A stretch of 64,000 bases of DNA from Psococerastis gibbosa (GCA_963971405.1 OZ020486.1:33441419-33505418); one strand, 5' to 3'; positions 33,649 to 60,124 are shown, counted from the first letter of the stretch. Made by a program: numbers and translations. Notes: generated from the letters alone by a model not told the origin.

Positions 33649-36600
33649 ATGCGTCTCGAGCTATTTTCCCCAGGCGACAGCGTCCTGCTGCTTGGTGAAG
33701 GCAACTTCTCTTTCTCATGCAACCTCATGAAACACAAGCTACCCATATTTATGGTTGCCACATGTTTTGAGCGTGATATGCACTTAGATGGTCAGGCGGA
33801 ACATATACATGACTTGGAAGAGAATGGTTAGTGCAATATATTCCAAAGTTATGCAGTCACGTTGCCACCAAAGTATTAAATCATCCATGCGTATGTAAAC
33901 ACTGGACAAAACTGTGTGCTTACGTTTCTGTTTATAAATAAGTTTGCCATACAACATGATGCGTTCTTTTATAAGTAACCTGAATATTAAAATAAAAGGT
34001 AACCTCCAATACTGGGATCCTCGCAATTGCTATTTTAGTTTATTGCAAATACTTTGGAGCCATTGGCCATAGCTGGTGAAAACGCAGTGCTTCTTATCGG
34101 TACTTGACTAGCAGCAACTTGCAGTATTGCCAATCTTCTAACACTGTGCATCCAATATGCTGCTATATTCGATAGCCTCAATGAACGTTTACATGATTGA
34201 AATTGCCAGTAACCTGTCAGACTTGTCACACTTGCTGTCTGATACAAGGATTGCCATGATAGGGTAAATAATTTACTTCATCATTACATTATATTATAAA
34301 CTAAATACTCCTAACCGGGGCGTCGATCGTGGGTTCGAATCCCGCCAAGCCCAGTTTTTCCATATCCTCTAATTTCGGTTATAACGAGGAGGTTACCTCT
34401 TCTACGAAAGTTAATTTAATGTCATGTAATACTACAATGTATTAAATACTCCTATAGAATGAGAATAGTTTGTGCTATAGATGGGTTTGGTAATTGTGTG
34501 AGGCGACGTTGAGTTGCTGGTGAAAGCTTTGGTGTAGTCTTAATGGATAGCGATCTAAACTTTTGTAAAGGAAGTCACGATTGACGGGTCCCACTTCCAC
34601 CCTTGCTTATAAATAATTAATCATATCAAGCCAAGTGGTTCTGAATCCCCCATCATTCCTATGCATATCATGGCAAGTTTAAACTTGAAGGTTTGGCGCT
34701 ATGTAAGTTCCAAAGTTCAATCCAAGCGGTAATCTTGCGAACGACAGAGATGGTGCTATATATGGAGTGAGAGTCCCTTGACTACCTGAAGGGGTTACTT
34801 TACAAGGTAGAGAAAGGAGAAAAAGGCAAAGCCTTTGGAAGCTTCCTCATGGGTTTTGGAGAGCTTATCCGTAATGAAAACTTTTACCGACGGTTAAGAA
34901 AATGATTTTAAAGGAAAGCTATTTAAAAGAAAATTTTCACAGAATTTGCAAAGTTGGCAATGCACAAATTGTTATTCTGATGAGTTGTACAATAATAGTA
35001 ACAATGTAACATAATATTAAGAGAGGTAGCAATGAAGAGGGAGTATACGCCAGAAGAATCATTTGCAGGGTATTTGTCATGCCGGCATACCTTATTATCC
35101 AAAATTAAATACGTTGTTGCCGAAATGTTACAAATGTTAGAACCCAGCTAATTGCTATTGGCCCAACAGTTGTGCCTTAAAATAATTCTTCTGGTCGTCA
35201 AAGTTAATTGTCTCACCAGTGATGATTGCCGTTACTAAAATTACTCTCGGCAGCAATGCATCTATTATTAATAGGAAAAATTGCCTAATAGTTGGCCTAA
35301 AGTCTTACGCTAACAAAATTTGGTTTGGTTTACTGCCAGACTTGAGTAGATGAATGAATGAATCGAGTTGCTTCCTCATTAAGCCTTTCTTTGGCAATAC
35401 TTCCTCAAATTCATGGGCTCAGCTCCAATATCTTGTCCCCACGAAACAGTGAATTTCTAAACTAATTCTTACTTTCTCATTAATTAGAATACCTATTTCG
35501 TTACATATTGTACTACTACTAAAAATCATGGAAGTTTTCTTTAAAATTATTAAAAAATGATAGGGAAAAACTGAAAAAATACCCTGGGTTCAAGCTCACA
35601 TTTCTTACTGACCAATGCAGATTTTCCGAACCTGTTAGAAAATTTGAAAAGTTCGTTCATGGTTTTCGCAGACGATTAAATTCTTTCAGTTTTGTTGGTA
35701 ACGATTGTCGAAAAAATTATTCATTTGTTATGTACCTACCTTATATTAGTGTTATTATAAAAAAGCAAATTCCAGGTAAATTCCGCTTAATTAAAATAGC
35801 TAAACCTAGCGAAACAATCCGCTTTAGCAACTCGTTTCTAACAGAAGGAAGGGATACGTTTGTATAACAAAAGAAAAATTTGACTTGAGTACCACCTACT
35901 GCTTCAATTCCTGTCTTCCTGCTACAGTAATAAACTTTCAGATTACAAGAAAAAAATACCACTCCTAGACAGTTGGGTGAAAATACATGAAAAAAAGTTT
36001 ACAAACTAACAATGATTTTTAGTTTTCGATGCTTACTAACGCGTTTGAATTATTTGACACGGCATATTTTATTACCTGCGCTTTTTTAAAAGTACCTATT
36101 TTCTTTGCTTTCTTCGCCTACTAACTCGCTTGGCTTCTGGCTTGTCTTTTACAGAGGTACCCGTCTATCTCGATGTGCCAGCTTTCGGAATTCACGAACA
36201 CCGCGACATTGCTGCCCACAAATATTCCAAGGTCGTATTTAATTTCCCACACATTGAAGGAACTGGTAAAAAGAATAAAAACATCCAAGAACATCGGGAC
36301 CTTCTCCTAAAAATGTTCAGAAGCGCTCGAAAAGTAGTTCGTGAAGATGGACAGATGATCGTGTCTCTGTGCCGTGGACAGGGTGGCACAGAAGCAGATT
36401 TACCGTTCACTCCGTACGAGCAGTCGTGGCAAATTGCCGAGATGGGAGCACATGGCGATTTTATACTTACTACCGTTGAGCCATACGTTAAAGATAATTT
36501 CCCAGATTACAAATGCCATGATGCGAATATAAGTTACAAAGGAGCTCTCGTCCATGTTTTCAGTAAATGCGCACCCCTTTTTCCTGATGAAATCGACGAA

Positions 36601-37716
36601 AGTATCGCTGATGAAAGGTTAGCTATGGAAACTGTGCAGACAGGTGACGGCTACCAAGCATTGCCGACGTTCTTCAATGACTTTTACACAAGAAATCCCA
36701 TAGACAACCCAAAAGCACCTGCCCATTTTTTCAAAGAAATGCTTTTGAAAGAATTTAGAAATCCTGACACAACGACTCAACCCATTAAAACAGTTACTGA
36801 TGACGATATACCGCTCTCCATTGAAGCTGAAGTAGGGGTGCCCGTTGGGGGTGACTATGAGCCCAATATGCGCTTAAGAACATCACCAATCCAAATTCTA
36901 AACGACGCTATTATTGCCTTGGAAGATTTCAACGAGGACGGCCTTATATTTTTCCCGGGCATGTACTTTGGGGAGCTCATCACGAAAGATTTTAAGAAGA
37001 AACCGCCTATTTCCGTTTCCTTTCTTATTGTTGGGCGAGGTGCGGCAGCACTGGGTTACCGCTACCTCCATAGCCTTGTATTACACTTTGAGAAAGAGAA
37101 TTTGGGTTGCTACCTGAGGCCGAAAGACGCCAAAGGTGAGAAGATGCCCCATCCCAAAGATACCGTTGAAAAGAAGAATAAAGAAGACGATCTTTTCAAA
37201 TGGCATCTTGGTTTGGAATGGGCTTATTGCTATAAAGATCAATCGGCACCTGACACAGTTGTAGCCCACGTTTATTCACTGTATTATAACGACGGAATAA
37301 TCGACGCTGTCATTATACATCCGGACAAGCTTCGAGAATTCTTCTTCGGTGCGTTCACATGGAGAGAACTTCTTTCAGACCGTGTGCGAGTCAAGAGGCA
37401 TAAGACCGCGCCACCTGAGATTCGATTGCGAAAACCTGGCATGAACCCTCCCGATTTCATCTTTGAAGCTGTTCTACACATGGGGGACAAGCCTTTCGAC
37501 AAAGAGTTTAAAGAGCTGACGTACCGAACCCTATGGTTAGCTGCTGGCCACGTAATCGATCAAGTGGACAAAGTTAACGACGACTCCTCCAATGTCACAC
37601 TTGTTATCAAATATCATTCGGACGATATCCCCCTCTTTAGAGAGCGGTGTCACGACATTCACCGAAAAATTGTCTGCAAGATGCTGGCCAAAGTACTGGC
37701 TGTTTGCGTGTCATAA
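33649..37716 (+). CDS. FDXACB1: FDXACB1-like protein (BMT5-like Rossmann domain plus FDX-ACB domain)
   Basis: Two coding exons: 33649-33826 and 36155-37716, joined in phase 1 to give 579 codons (human protein 624). The N-terminus has SVLLLGEGNFSFS, the glycine-rich motif of the BMT5-like (DUF2431) methyltransferase-type fold, then YSKVVFNFPHIEGTG and SLCRGQGGTEADLPF. The last 95 or so residues (FEAVLHMGDKPFDKEFKE ... FRERCHDIHRKI) are a ferredoxin-fold anticodon-binding domain like that at the end of mitochondrial PheRS. The protein's biochemical role is not settled. The ATG at 33649 is 25 bases after a TTTTCAG acceptor-like site, so an upstream 5' UTR exon is likely. Intron 1 is 2.3 kb and contains a truncated SINE B. 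Confidence 0.92.
34314..34442 (+). mobile_element. tRNA-derived SINE, family B, 5'-truncated, with 12-bp target duplication
   Basis: Starts inside the tRNA-like head (GGTTCGAATCCCGCCAAGCC B-box region) and continues with the family body CATATCCTCTAATTTCGGTT, GGAGGTTACCTCTTC and ATGTAATACTACAATGT. Both flanks read TAAATACTCCTA (34302-34313 and 34443-34454), a clean retroposition signature. In FDXACB1 intron 1. Confidence 0.85.
34455..36154 (+). other. FDXACB1 intron 1, 3' part
   Basis: AT-rich intronic DNA after the SINE B copy, ending in a TTTTACAG acceptor. Nothing else recognised. Confidence 0.6.
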
Positions 37717-37871
37717 TCGTTATAAGTATCCCATTCCCAAACTTGTGCTCCACTTAGTTCTTTTCTGTTTAGGTTCCCTTGATTGTCGTACAAACCTGAT
37801 TCCTTGTGTAAATGTTTGTTGTTTGAACGATGGGGTTTGCTCACTTACTTTCAGTTGACTGAAGAATTGCC

Positions 37872-40800
37872 ATGTCTGCGCTGTTTCGCCGGTTTCTGCT
37901 GCTGACACGTGGTGCCAACTGTTCGACCGAGTCTTACAGGCCGGTGGCTCTTAGAAGTCGGAAGCAGAAATCTTCAAAACCTTTGGTGAGTAGTAATTTT
38001 TTTTTTTTTACATTGTAGTATTATATGGTATATACTGTATAACACTGACATTGAATTAACTTTGGTTGAAGAGGTAACCTCTTCGTTATAACCGAAATCG
38101 TGGGTTCGAATCCCGCCAAGCCCGGTTTTTTCCATATCCTCTAATTTCGGTTCTAACGAGGAGGTTACCTCTTCAACCAAAGTTAATTTAATGTCAGTGT
38201 TATACAGTATATACCATATAATACTACAATGTAAGGAATAAAGCATTGCCTTTATGCAATTAAGTCAGCTCACAGACCTGTTCGGTTAGATAGTTGTGTA
38301 GTTGTGCTAACCTGTCTAGCAACACGAATCATGTCAATTAGAGCATAAGTAGAGGATTTGGCATTTACTGGACTTGTCGGAGCTTGTGGTCCAGCGGTTA
38401 AGACGACGCCCCGGTTAGGCGTAGATCGTGGGCTCGAATCACGCCAAGCCCAGTTTTTTTTCATGTCCTCTAATTTCGGTCAGTAGTAATATTGTTAATA
38501 TATATTGTAGTCATACTACGCTTGCCACTAGGACAAGAGCTGGGAGCACATTATAGTGCACTATTTGTGAAATATGCAATAATTAAACGTCAGCTCACTC
38601 TATTTCACCATAGGTATAATCAGTACAAGCGTTTGAAACTACTGATTGGTCACTCCACAACACAATTGTGCGAGCTAGGTCCTGTATTTACATTATGAAG
38701 GAGAATTATCTAGTAAATTAATTATTTTCCTGAGAAAATCTTTGGTTTATGACTTTAATAGATATTGGCTACAAGATGCATGAGAAAGTATGTGTAATCA
38801 ATTTCGATAATGTTTTAATTGTTTTTCATACTTTAGAGAGTAGGCTACTTCATAATTGACTAATTAGGTATTTAAAATAATTTAAATACATTTTTTGCGT
38901 TCAGTACGTTCTCTGATTAATCTACAATAATGATCCTACTTCTGCTACTAGGCCCACACCCAATCCCATGAGCAAGCATCTACTTAAAATTAGGATACTT
39001 AATTATTGCAACCAATTCAAATCGTTGATTGCAGTCTCAAGCCTTCGTTGACGTCCGCCATACGCGAGTGACTGCGGGGCGAGGAGGCGATGGTTGCATC
39101 TCATTTCTCCAGCTGTGGTCCAATGAAAAAGCCGGGCCTGATGGTGGTGACGGGGGGAATGGCGGCCATGTTATTTTTCAGGTAATTATCAGGTTCTATA
39201 AAACTATCAGTTTTGAAATGGGTAAGATGGTTTGAACTGCTTAAAAAGCCACAACATTTTGTTTTTTTTTTCGAAGAGTGGTAATTGTGACAGTACTTTC
39301 AATTCTTATTGAGGCCATCAGAAGCGTTATATTATTATATTATGTACGTAACATTAAGTACGTAACCTGGTTCATACCAATAATTGTACCATTATTATTA
39401 AGATTAAGAACCTCCACTGAACGCATGGTTTTTTAATAAATTTTTCTTTCACTTATGTGTTCCAATTTTCTGAGCTGTTAGCCAGATATGTACAGTACAA
39501 GCCATTAAATATTGCGTTTTTATCAATATAATTGCGGATCTAAAATAATGTATGGAAATTTAAGAAAAAGAAATCAGACTGGGACTTGTCATTGTGTGCG
39601 AAGTTTTATCACCCCAAGGTGTAACTCCCCAATGAACAATATTCTTACAGATGATTGATTCATTATTTTCTTTCAGGCCACATCAAATGTAAGCGATTTG
39701 AAAGGCATTCCGCCAGAAGCTCGATCAGAGCACGGGGAGAAAGGGTTTAACAAGGACTGCAATGGTCGCAATTCCAAACACACAATTCTACAGGTAAACT
39801 GACTTAATCTACGAACCCTATAACATTGCCCGTGGCAAGTTTCCCTACCTAAAGGCTAAATCATCCAATTCCCAAGGCATCGCCTTTAAGCCCCGAAGTC
39901 TGACAAATTTAAAAAAAATGAAGCCTAATTATACTATTATATTATTAATAATTATAGTATTTCAATAATATAAGCTATGCACATTCGTTAATTTAAGTAG
40001 CCTACCAGTATTTGAAATTTTACTAAAATACACGAATTATTATTATTATTATTATTACATTTTAATGAATCCTCACCATTCATGGTAAAAATTAAAATTC
40101 TTAGTACAGTTTTAATTTTTACCATGAGTGACGGTAAGCTTTAAAGTTAATAAGGGGACTATTATGAAATAAATAAATAAAATAAATCTTGACTTTTTGT
40201 TGTTCTATTACTAAGCCAACCTAGCGGAATTAGGGCTATAAAGTCCTCTCTTACCCTTAACTAGGATGACCCGGGACCGCCTGCTTTACATGCCCTCCGA
40301 AGCATGGTCAGAAAATATAGCTAGTGTGGGACTCGAACCAACTACCTTTCGGGTGAAAGTCGGAGTCTGTACCACTACTCTACAGTTCCTTATGTACTAT
40401 TATGTGTAATTTTCACCCTCCTACTCTTCATTTTTTTGTAGGTTCCTGTGGGCACTGTTGTCAAAACTACTGACGGAGACTTGGTGGGAGACCTTTCAAA
40501 GGAGGGGATGATGCTTGTAGCAGCCAGGGGTGGTGCAGGAGGCAGAGGAAACCATTATTTCGCATCTGATCAGCTGCAAGCACCTCATATTGCTGAATTA
40601 GGGGCAGAGGGGGAACACCGAAGATATGTCTTAGAAGTTAAGACGATGGCTCATGTTGGACTGGTAAGGTTGTCCCATATAGTTTTTTAACATCTTCGAT
40701 CAATAGCGGAAAGTAACTACATTCTATTAGACTCGTACCCGAACTTGGTGAGTCGTGCTTACGCCTGTTACATTGTGACAATGGTGAGCTTGTCTTAGTT

Positions 40801-42734
40801 TGTCCATTATATGTAGCCGGTGTAAGTTGACATGTAGCATTTTGCCAATTCATTTAAAAAAATTCAAGCGGAGCAACATCAATATTGCTTGAAAATCCAT
40901 TGGGTCGTTGGCATTGGAAGTGGAAATGAAGTGAGCCTTGGTCCATTGTAAGGCTTTCAGGACATTATTTTCTAGTTGTTCTATCCCCCTTAACCGTGGC
41001 AATTTCTTGCAGTTGGGGATGCCGAACGCTGGGAAGAGTACTCTCCTCCGAGCCATCTCGAGGGCCAGACCTAAGGTAGCGGCCTACCCCTTTACTACTC
41101 TAAAGCCCCACCTGGGGGTTGTCCAGTATAATGACTACGTCCAAGTAACAGGTAATCTGCTAATTGACGAATGCACTGTCCGTGGTCAGTTGGACCAGCA
41201 ATTGAAATACTTTGTTTATTCCAATAATTTCATAAGCATGCATTAATTGGACTAACACACTTCGCATTTTTTGTAAAAAGTCGATTTTCACAGGAAGTAT
41301 CGATCGTAAAGCCGTCAATAGAACTTGAATGTGAAATTATTATTACATTAAACTGCGGGTATTTTTGTTGAGACTTATTTTTTGATTTGTATTATTTATA
41401 AGGTTACAAGAGGATATTTAAATTGATATTTGATACTCAACAACACAAACATTCCCCTATATTTCGTGGCAGTGGAATGGCCCCCGCAATATACATTGTA
41501 TAATGGAGTAAAACATCTTTTGGTTAACATTAATAAGTACTACTATGTAACTATATGCATTTTAAAGAAATCGTCGCAGCCATTTTTTAGAAAACATTTT
41601 TTTAGTCGTTTTTTGAGGTAGAAATTTACCGAAAAAAATGAAAATTAAAAAGTGGACATTATTGTGAACCTACATGCACAATTTTACCATTTATTCTGTC
41701 AAGTAATTTGGCCTCAAATCGAGCTACAGACTGACAATCTTTTGGTTCCTGGGACCTCAAAACGTCTAAATCCGTTATCCCTTATACTAACGTATTTAAA
41801 TAGGAAAGCAAATTAACTTGTACTTAAATCGTGTTAATATTCCTTGTTGCAGTGGCTGATTTACCAGGACTGATCGAAGGGTCGCATAAGAACAGAGGTC
41901 TGGGCATCCAGTTCCTACAGCACGCTGAGCGATGTGCAGGTTTGCTCTACGTTGTCGACTTGTCCGTGAACGAGCCGTGGCAGCAGATAGGAATGCTGCG
42001 GGCTGAGCTCAGTGCCTTTAGCCAACATCTGGCAGAAAGACCTCTTGCAATCGTCGGCAATAAAATTGATCTCCCTGAAGCGCAGGTATTATTACTTATA
42101 GTGTTCTAACTGAAACCTTGTAGTTTTGAGTCATGAATAGGCGTCTGGCCAAATAGATAAAAGAAAATGCTTGAGTAGGGTGAATAATGGAGCAGACAAA
42201 TTGTCCTTGCATTACCCGGCGCTACATCTCATGTAAGGTATGGCCTGCGCCACAACATCGCACCAGTCCACCCTTCGATACCGGTCACGGACGTCAAGTT
42301 CTCTCTGAACCCTTTCGACTTCGTCCTGCCATGATAGTCTAGTCACCAGTCTCACAACCATAGGTGGCGACAAATCGGATTGTTCGTCCGTGGCTTTAGG
42401 AGATGCAGTGTACTTAAATAACGTCTATTTACTGCGCGAGACAACTTGTTCTAAAGTTTTTAATTGTCTAAGAGATACAGAACTGCTCAAAATTCGGCCT
42501 ATACACCAAGAGACAAGAGTATATTAATATAAGTAAAGCATTTATTATTTTATGGGTCATGTCTCAACTTTTAAAAACATGTATTTCTTTTAGGAAAACT
42601 TGGAAGCTTTTAAAGAAGCTGTTGATCTCCCAGTTATACCAGTTTCAGCCAAAATGGGAACTAATCTCGGTTTTCTACTCGACAAAGTTCGTAGATTGTA
42701 TGACAATGGTCTGGATGAATCGCTGGCAAGGTGA
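37872..42734 (+). CDS. MTG2: MTG2/GTPBP5, mitochondrial Obg-family GTPase
   Basis: Obg GTPases assemble the large ribosomal subunit; MTG2 does so in mitochondria. Coding exons: 37872-37985, 39035-39181, 39677-39793, 40442-40663, 41013-41151, 41853-42085 and 42594-42734; 370 codons (human about 406). Residues 1-38 are basic and hydrophobic ([14 protein letters not shown]), as in a mitochondrial presequence. The glycine-rich Obg domain follows ([39 protein letters not shown]). The G domain has GMPNAGKS (residues 202-209), DLPG (249-252) and NKID (316-319), then VSAK. The reading frame ends SLAR with TGA inside a GTGAGA donor-like site; an alternative splice to 43348-43360 would add TLY and a TAG stop. 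The ATG is 12-13 bases after a CTTTCAG site and 155 bp after the FDXACB1 stop. Confidence 0.93.
38009..38233. mobile_element. Inverted SINE B dimer (foldback) in MTG2 intron 1
   Basis: Two SINE B bodies face each other. The left arm TACATTGTAGTATTATATGG ... GGTTGAAGAGGTAACCTC is the reverse complement of the right arm, nearly base for base over about 95 bases. The centre keeps one tRNA-like head piece with GGGTTCGAATCCCGCCAAGC. It starts 23 bases after the exon 1 donor. The transcript would fold into a long hairpin. Confidence 0.82.
38379..38484 (+). mobile_element. tRNA-derived SINE, family B, with near-complete tRNA-like head
   Basis: Bases 38379-38453 fold like a tRNA. The acceptor arms GAGCTTG and CAAGCCC pair with one mismatch. 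An anticodon stem ACGCC/GGCGT encloses a 7-base loop with GGT in the anticodon position (Thr-like). A T-arm follows with CTCGAATC. The tail CATGTCCTCTAATTTCGGT is the family B body seen at 34314-34442 and 38009-38233, so this is a SINE, not a tRNA gene. Base 33 of the loop is C, not T. Confidence 0.8.
40202..40385 (-). mobile_element. tRNA-derived SINE, family A, copy 3
   Basis: On the minus strand: TGTAGAGTAGTGGTACAGAC, CACCCGAAAGGTAGTTGG, the B box GGTTCGAGTCC, then the family body and an end near CTTAGTAATAGAACA followed by A-rich DNA. In MTG2 intron 3. Confidence 0.85.
41690..41800 (+). repeat. Dispersed repeat fragment (CCTGGGACCTC type), copy 1
   Basis: Contains TTGGTTCCTGGGACCTCAAA and CCTTATACTAACGTATTTAA, which recur in altered form at about 55235-55330 and in complement at 58205-58235. 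Probably a tail of a widespread retroelement or MITE. In MTG2 intron 5. Confidence 0.55.
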
Positions 42735-43510
42735 GAATCACGATAGCTGTGTACAAGCACGGCATCTAGCCATACTTTTATTTTAACGGTTAAAATCCAT
42801 GTTATAGCCTTCTCCTAGATTCGTTTACGTAATCTTTAAGTATTATTTGTGTTATCTGTCCCACATTTGTAAAGATAGTTTCGACCATTTACATACGGTA
42901 TGGCTGATTCTATTGAGTTCCCATTTGAAGCTTTGGGATAGAGAAATTCATGGCTGCATAAACTTTTTAAACCCATGGATGGTCGTAGCTTACTAAGTTG
43001 GTTGTATGTGCCGGTAATATATATATATACTAAGTTACCATGTCCTTAAGAATACTGTAGATTTTGAACTGAGACTACGTTTGCTTGAGTATGAAAGGGA
43101 CAATGAATCCAAATTTAAAACATTTTTACTTAATTTGTATTCATTATTCACTGACAACTCAAATCTTTAACACCGAAACAATAACAAAGGCTGCTGCGTC
43201 TAGAAAATAAATATCAACATAAAACTGGTGGCATACGGGTGTAAATTATAGCCCAATGCAAACGAATGATTCTTTTGAATTGTACAGTATGGTTGCTGGA
43301 TTACATTTTTCAACGGCACTAAAGGCATTCACTTCACACTATTTCAGGACGTTATACTAGTGTAATGCGTAGTGTAAGGCAAAATTTCCCATCAAATAAA
43401 TTTCGTTCCACGCAATTTAGAAAGTATTTGAGAACTGAAATGACTACGAGCTTGATTGTAAAACTCTGGAACGAATGTAATGCCCTCACTAATACCAGAT
43501 GTAAGATCCT

Positions 43511-44140
43511 TTACTTCTTCTTTCCACTTTTCTTCTTTGACAATTCACAAAGCTGATAAGCACCAACAACCTTATTAATTTTCTGCTGATTACGTATTGT
43601 TTCAAACCAACGATTCAAATTAATAAGCGGTTTTCTAGTATCCGAGTCCAGAATTGCTTGATATGCAGGCAATAAATAGCAATACAAAGCAATATCCGCC
43701 AATGAAATCCGCTCTCCGACAAGATAAGTACATGTGAGGAGGGACGTATTCAAACTTCCCAAAATGCTCATTAAATGTTGTTTGGCGCGCATAAGATTAT
43801 CACTTTTAAACAAACTCGCAACAGCAGGGGCGACTTCAGAGGTAGAAAAAGAAAGCCATTTTAAAACTTGAGCTCGTTCTACGTCTGTCGCGCCCTTCAG
43901 CTCATTATTGGATAGAAACATGGCTATTGCTGTTGCTGAGAACAATATCAAGTCGCCATCTTGAAAAACAACGGTGTTTGCAGGGATGTAGTTGGGTAGG
44001 GTGTCTGGCCTGTTCGAGTCCAGTGTGATGTCTTTTCCCGACCATTCGGCTACAATTCGGCATTTAAGAGCTGAGATATCAGACCTGGTGGCGTAGAGGA
44101 CTGGTCCACGAGGCTTTACTGATAACTTGTTCGATGTTGG
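43511..44140 (-). CDS. EF1-gamma-like GST module, probable extra 3' exon of AlaRS
   Basis: A 209-codon open frame from an ATTATTACAG acceptor to a stop. The first half (thioredoxin-fold side) reads GPVLYATRSDISALKCRIVA and VFQDGDLILFSATAIAMFL; the second is a GST C-terminal helical domain (CTYLVGERISLADIALYCYL, LNRWFETIRNQQKINKVVGA). It ends in a lysine-rich tail. The closest remembered match is the GST part of elongation factor 1-gamma; GST modules also occur in Val-, Met-, Cys- and Glu-Pro-tRNA synthetases and AIMPs. There is no ATG near its 5' edge, and the frame starts in phase 0, as does a GTAAAA donor (44394-44393) in the last AlaRS exon. Joining them would give a 1174-codon AlaRS-GST. 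An independent gene with a distant first exon is the alternative. Confidence 0.7.
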   Translation of the reverse strand, partial: PTSNKLSVKPRGPVLYATRSDISALKCRIVAEWSGKDITLDSNRPDTLPNYIPANTVVFQDGDLILFSATAIAMFLSNNELKGATDVERAQVLKWLSFSTSEVAPAVASLFKSDNLMRAKQHLMSILGSLNTSLLTCTYLVGERISLADIALYCYLLPAYQAILDSDTRKPLINLNRWFETIRNQQKINKVVGAYQLCELSKKKSGKKK

Positions 44141-44382
44141 CTGTAATAATATTATATAAATATATAAGAGGTCGGAGCAAATTGTATGTACATGAAAATG
44201 GACTGAAACAAACTATATTGTACTTTTGCTTGAGCCGTCACTCATTATTGACATTATGTTTTTTATTATATGATGAAACATAGGTTTTGTCATGTCTAGT
44301 GCTATGTATTCCAAGTTCTACTTAGACTTATAATACCCACCACCTGATAACTAATTAAAAACCGTACCTAAACGCCCAACAC

Positions 44383-58820
<14,438 letters not shown>

Positions 58821-59227
58821 ATTGACGTCTTCACCTGCAAAATATATGCGTACATGATTGGTTAACCATCCGCTAAAATATTGTCGTCATAAGAAATTAA
58901 ACCTGTAGCTGATGCAATTTTTCGCCGACCTTAACTGCCACCCCGCTGAGTTTTGCTTTTTATAACGGTTGATCAACGCAATGAAAAATCAGTACACATA
59001 ACAGATAATGCGACTGTCATAAGCCCTCAAATGCATCCCAATGCCGCATCATTATTACATTCAGGAATTATTGTAAAAAGGGTGTGCTCACATATACTGT
59101 TATCTCTAAAGATACAGCCACATGCAAGATATATCTAGGACAATCTACGACACGACAATCAGAACACAGTAACACCTAAAGGTGGTTACTCACAGCTCGA
59201 CGCCAATACGTTATTATTGTCCTTATG

Positions 59228-60124
59228 TCAAATTTCTGGTTCCTCAACAAATTGCTGAACACTGTTGTAATGTTCACCCAAGCGGTACATGTGGCGGTGA
59301 TATGTCACAGTGACTTGGCCGTTCTCCTTGTAGTCCTCACCCATGATCAAGACAGGGCCCTCTGATTGAATCACTACAATAGCTCGTTGAATAACATGTG
59401 CAATTGCATCCAATTCTACCTGACCACCCCACTGTTTTGTAGTTGCTAATTTTCTACAATACGCTTCAAATTGCTCTTCGTTAAATTGCTCTCCAGTGCT
59501 AGGATCACACAGAAAGGGTAAATAATCATTAGGATGAGAATTTATATAGTTGCTGGTTCTGGTTCTAAGGAGAGAAACCCCAGTGGAGAATTTCAAGCCA
59601 TGATCAACAGCTGCAAAGAGGCAGTCACCGTCAGAAGTTATCTCATATATCATCAAACCTTTCTCTTTTAACTTGTCTTTAATTTTCTGCGTCTCTACGT
59701 TTCTTTCACCGCTTTCATTTTCAATCTCTTGCTCGGCAATCCGTTTTTCACGTTCTTTATTTATCTGATCCTTTCTGTTGCGCCTTTTCTGGGCTTTAGA
59801 CGCTTTATTGGACTTGGATTCAGTTTCGATGCATAAATCACTGACATCTTCAATTATCTCATCAGTTTTGCATGATTTATTTGTGTCAACTGCAGCAAGC
59901 TCAGCAGTATGCTTCAAATGCAGATCATTTTCAAGTTTAGAAATTTCTTCTTGAACTTCCTTCTTCTTCTTTTTGTCACCTTTAATAGCAGTTTTCTTTA
60001 AAGCTTGAATCTTGGCTTGCAACTCTTTCTTCTCCTTCCTATGTTTATGAAGTAACTCCTCATTGTCATTCGACAATAATTCTGTATTTTCTTCCATTCC
60101 TAATGCCGAAAAAAACAAGTCCAT
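59228..60124 (-). CDS. OTUD6B: OTUD6B-like OTU-domain deubiquitinase
   Basis: A single-exon gene of 298 codons (289 if the second ATG at 60097 is used, which fits the family start MEE better). OTUD6 proteins remove ubiquitin and have been tied to translation initiation and proteasome assembly. The N-terminal third is a charged coiled coil with HRKEKKELQAKIQALKK, close to human OTUD6B. The basic KAQKRRNRKDQINKEREKRI follows. The OTU catalytic site is SDGDCLFAAV (Asp165, Cys168) and the histidine is in LGEHYNSVQQF (His285); NHPND...YLPFL and WGGQVELDAIAHV are also typical. It is transcribed away from the gene at 60530 and its stop is 407 bp before the AlaRS ATG on the same strand. No AATAAA was seen in that gap. 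Confidence 0.94.
   Translation of the reverse strand: MDLFFSALGMEENTELLSNDNEELLHKHRKEKKELQAKIQALKKTAIKGDKKKKKEVQEEISKLENDLHLKHTAELAAVDTNKSCKTDEIIEDVSDLCIETESKSNKASKAQKRRNRKDQINKEREKRIAEQEIENESGERNVETQKIKDKLKEKGLMIYEITSDGDCLFAAVDHGLKFSTGVSLLRTRTSNYINSHPNDYLPFLCDPSTGEQFNEEQFEAYCRKLATTKQWGGQVELDAIAHVIQRAIVVIQSEGPVLIMGEDYKENGQVTVTYHRHMYRLGEHYNSVQQFVEEPEI

Noticed and set aside
38379-38453. Functional tRNA-Thr gene
   Set aside because: The tRNA-like fold is followed by the SINE B body seen at two other loci, base 33 is not T, and the T-loop departs from consensus.
42180-42380. GC-richer patch in MTG2 intron 6 as a LINE fragment
   Set aside because: Looks different from its surroundings, but neither strand gives a recognisable retroelement motif.
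43348-43360. Eighth MTG2 exon adding three residues
   Set aside because: Phase allows it, but the frame already closes at a TGA in exon 7 at a normal family length, so it is kept only as an alternative.
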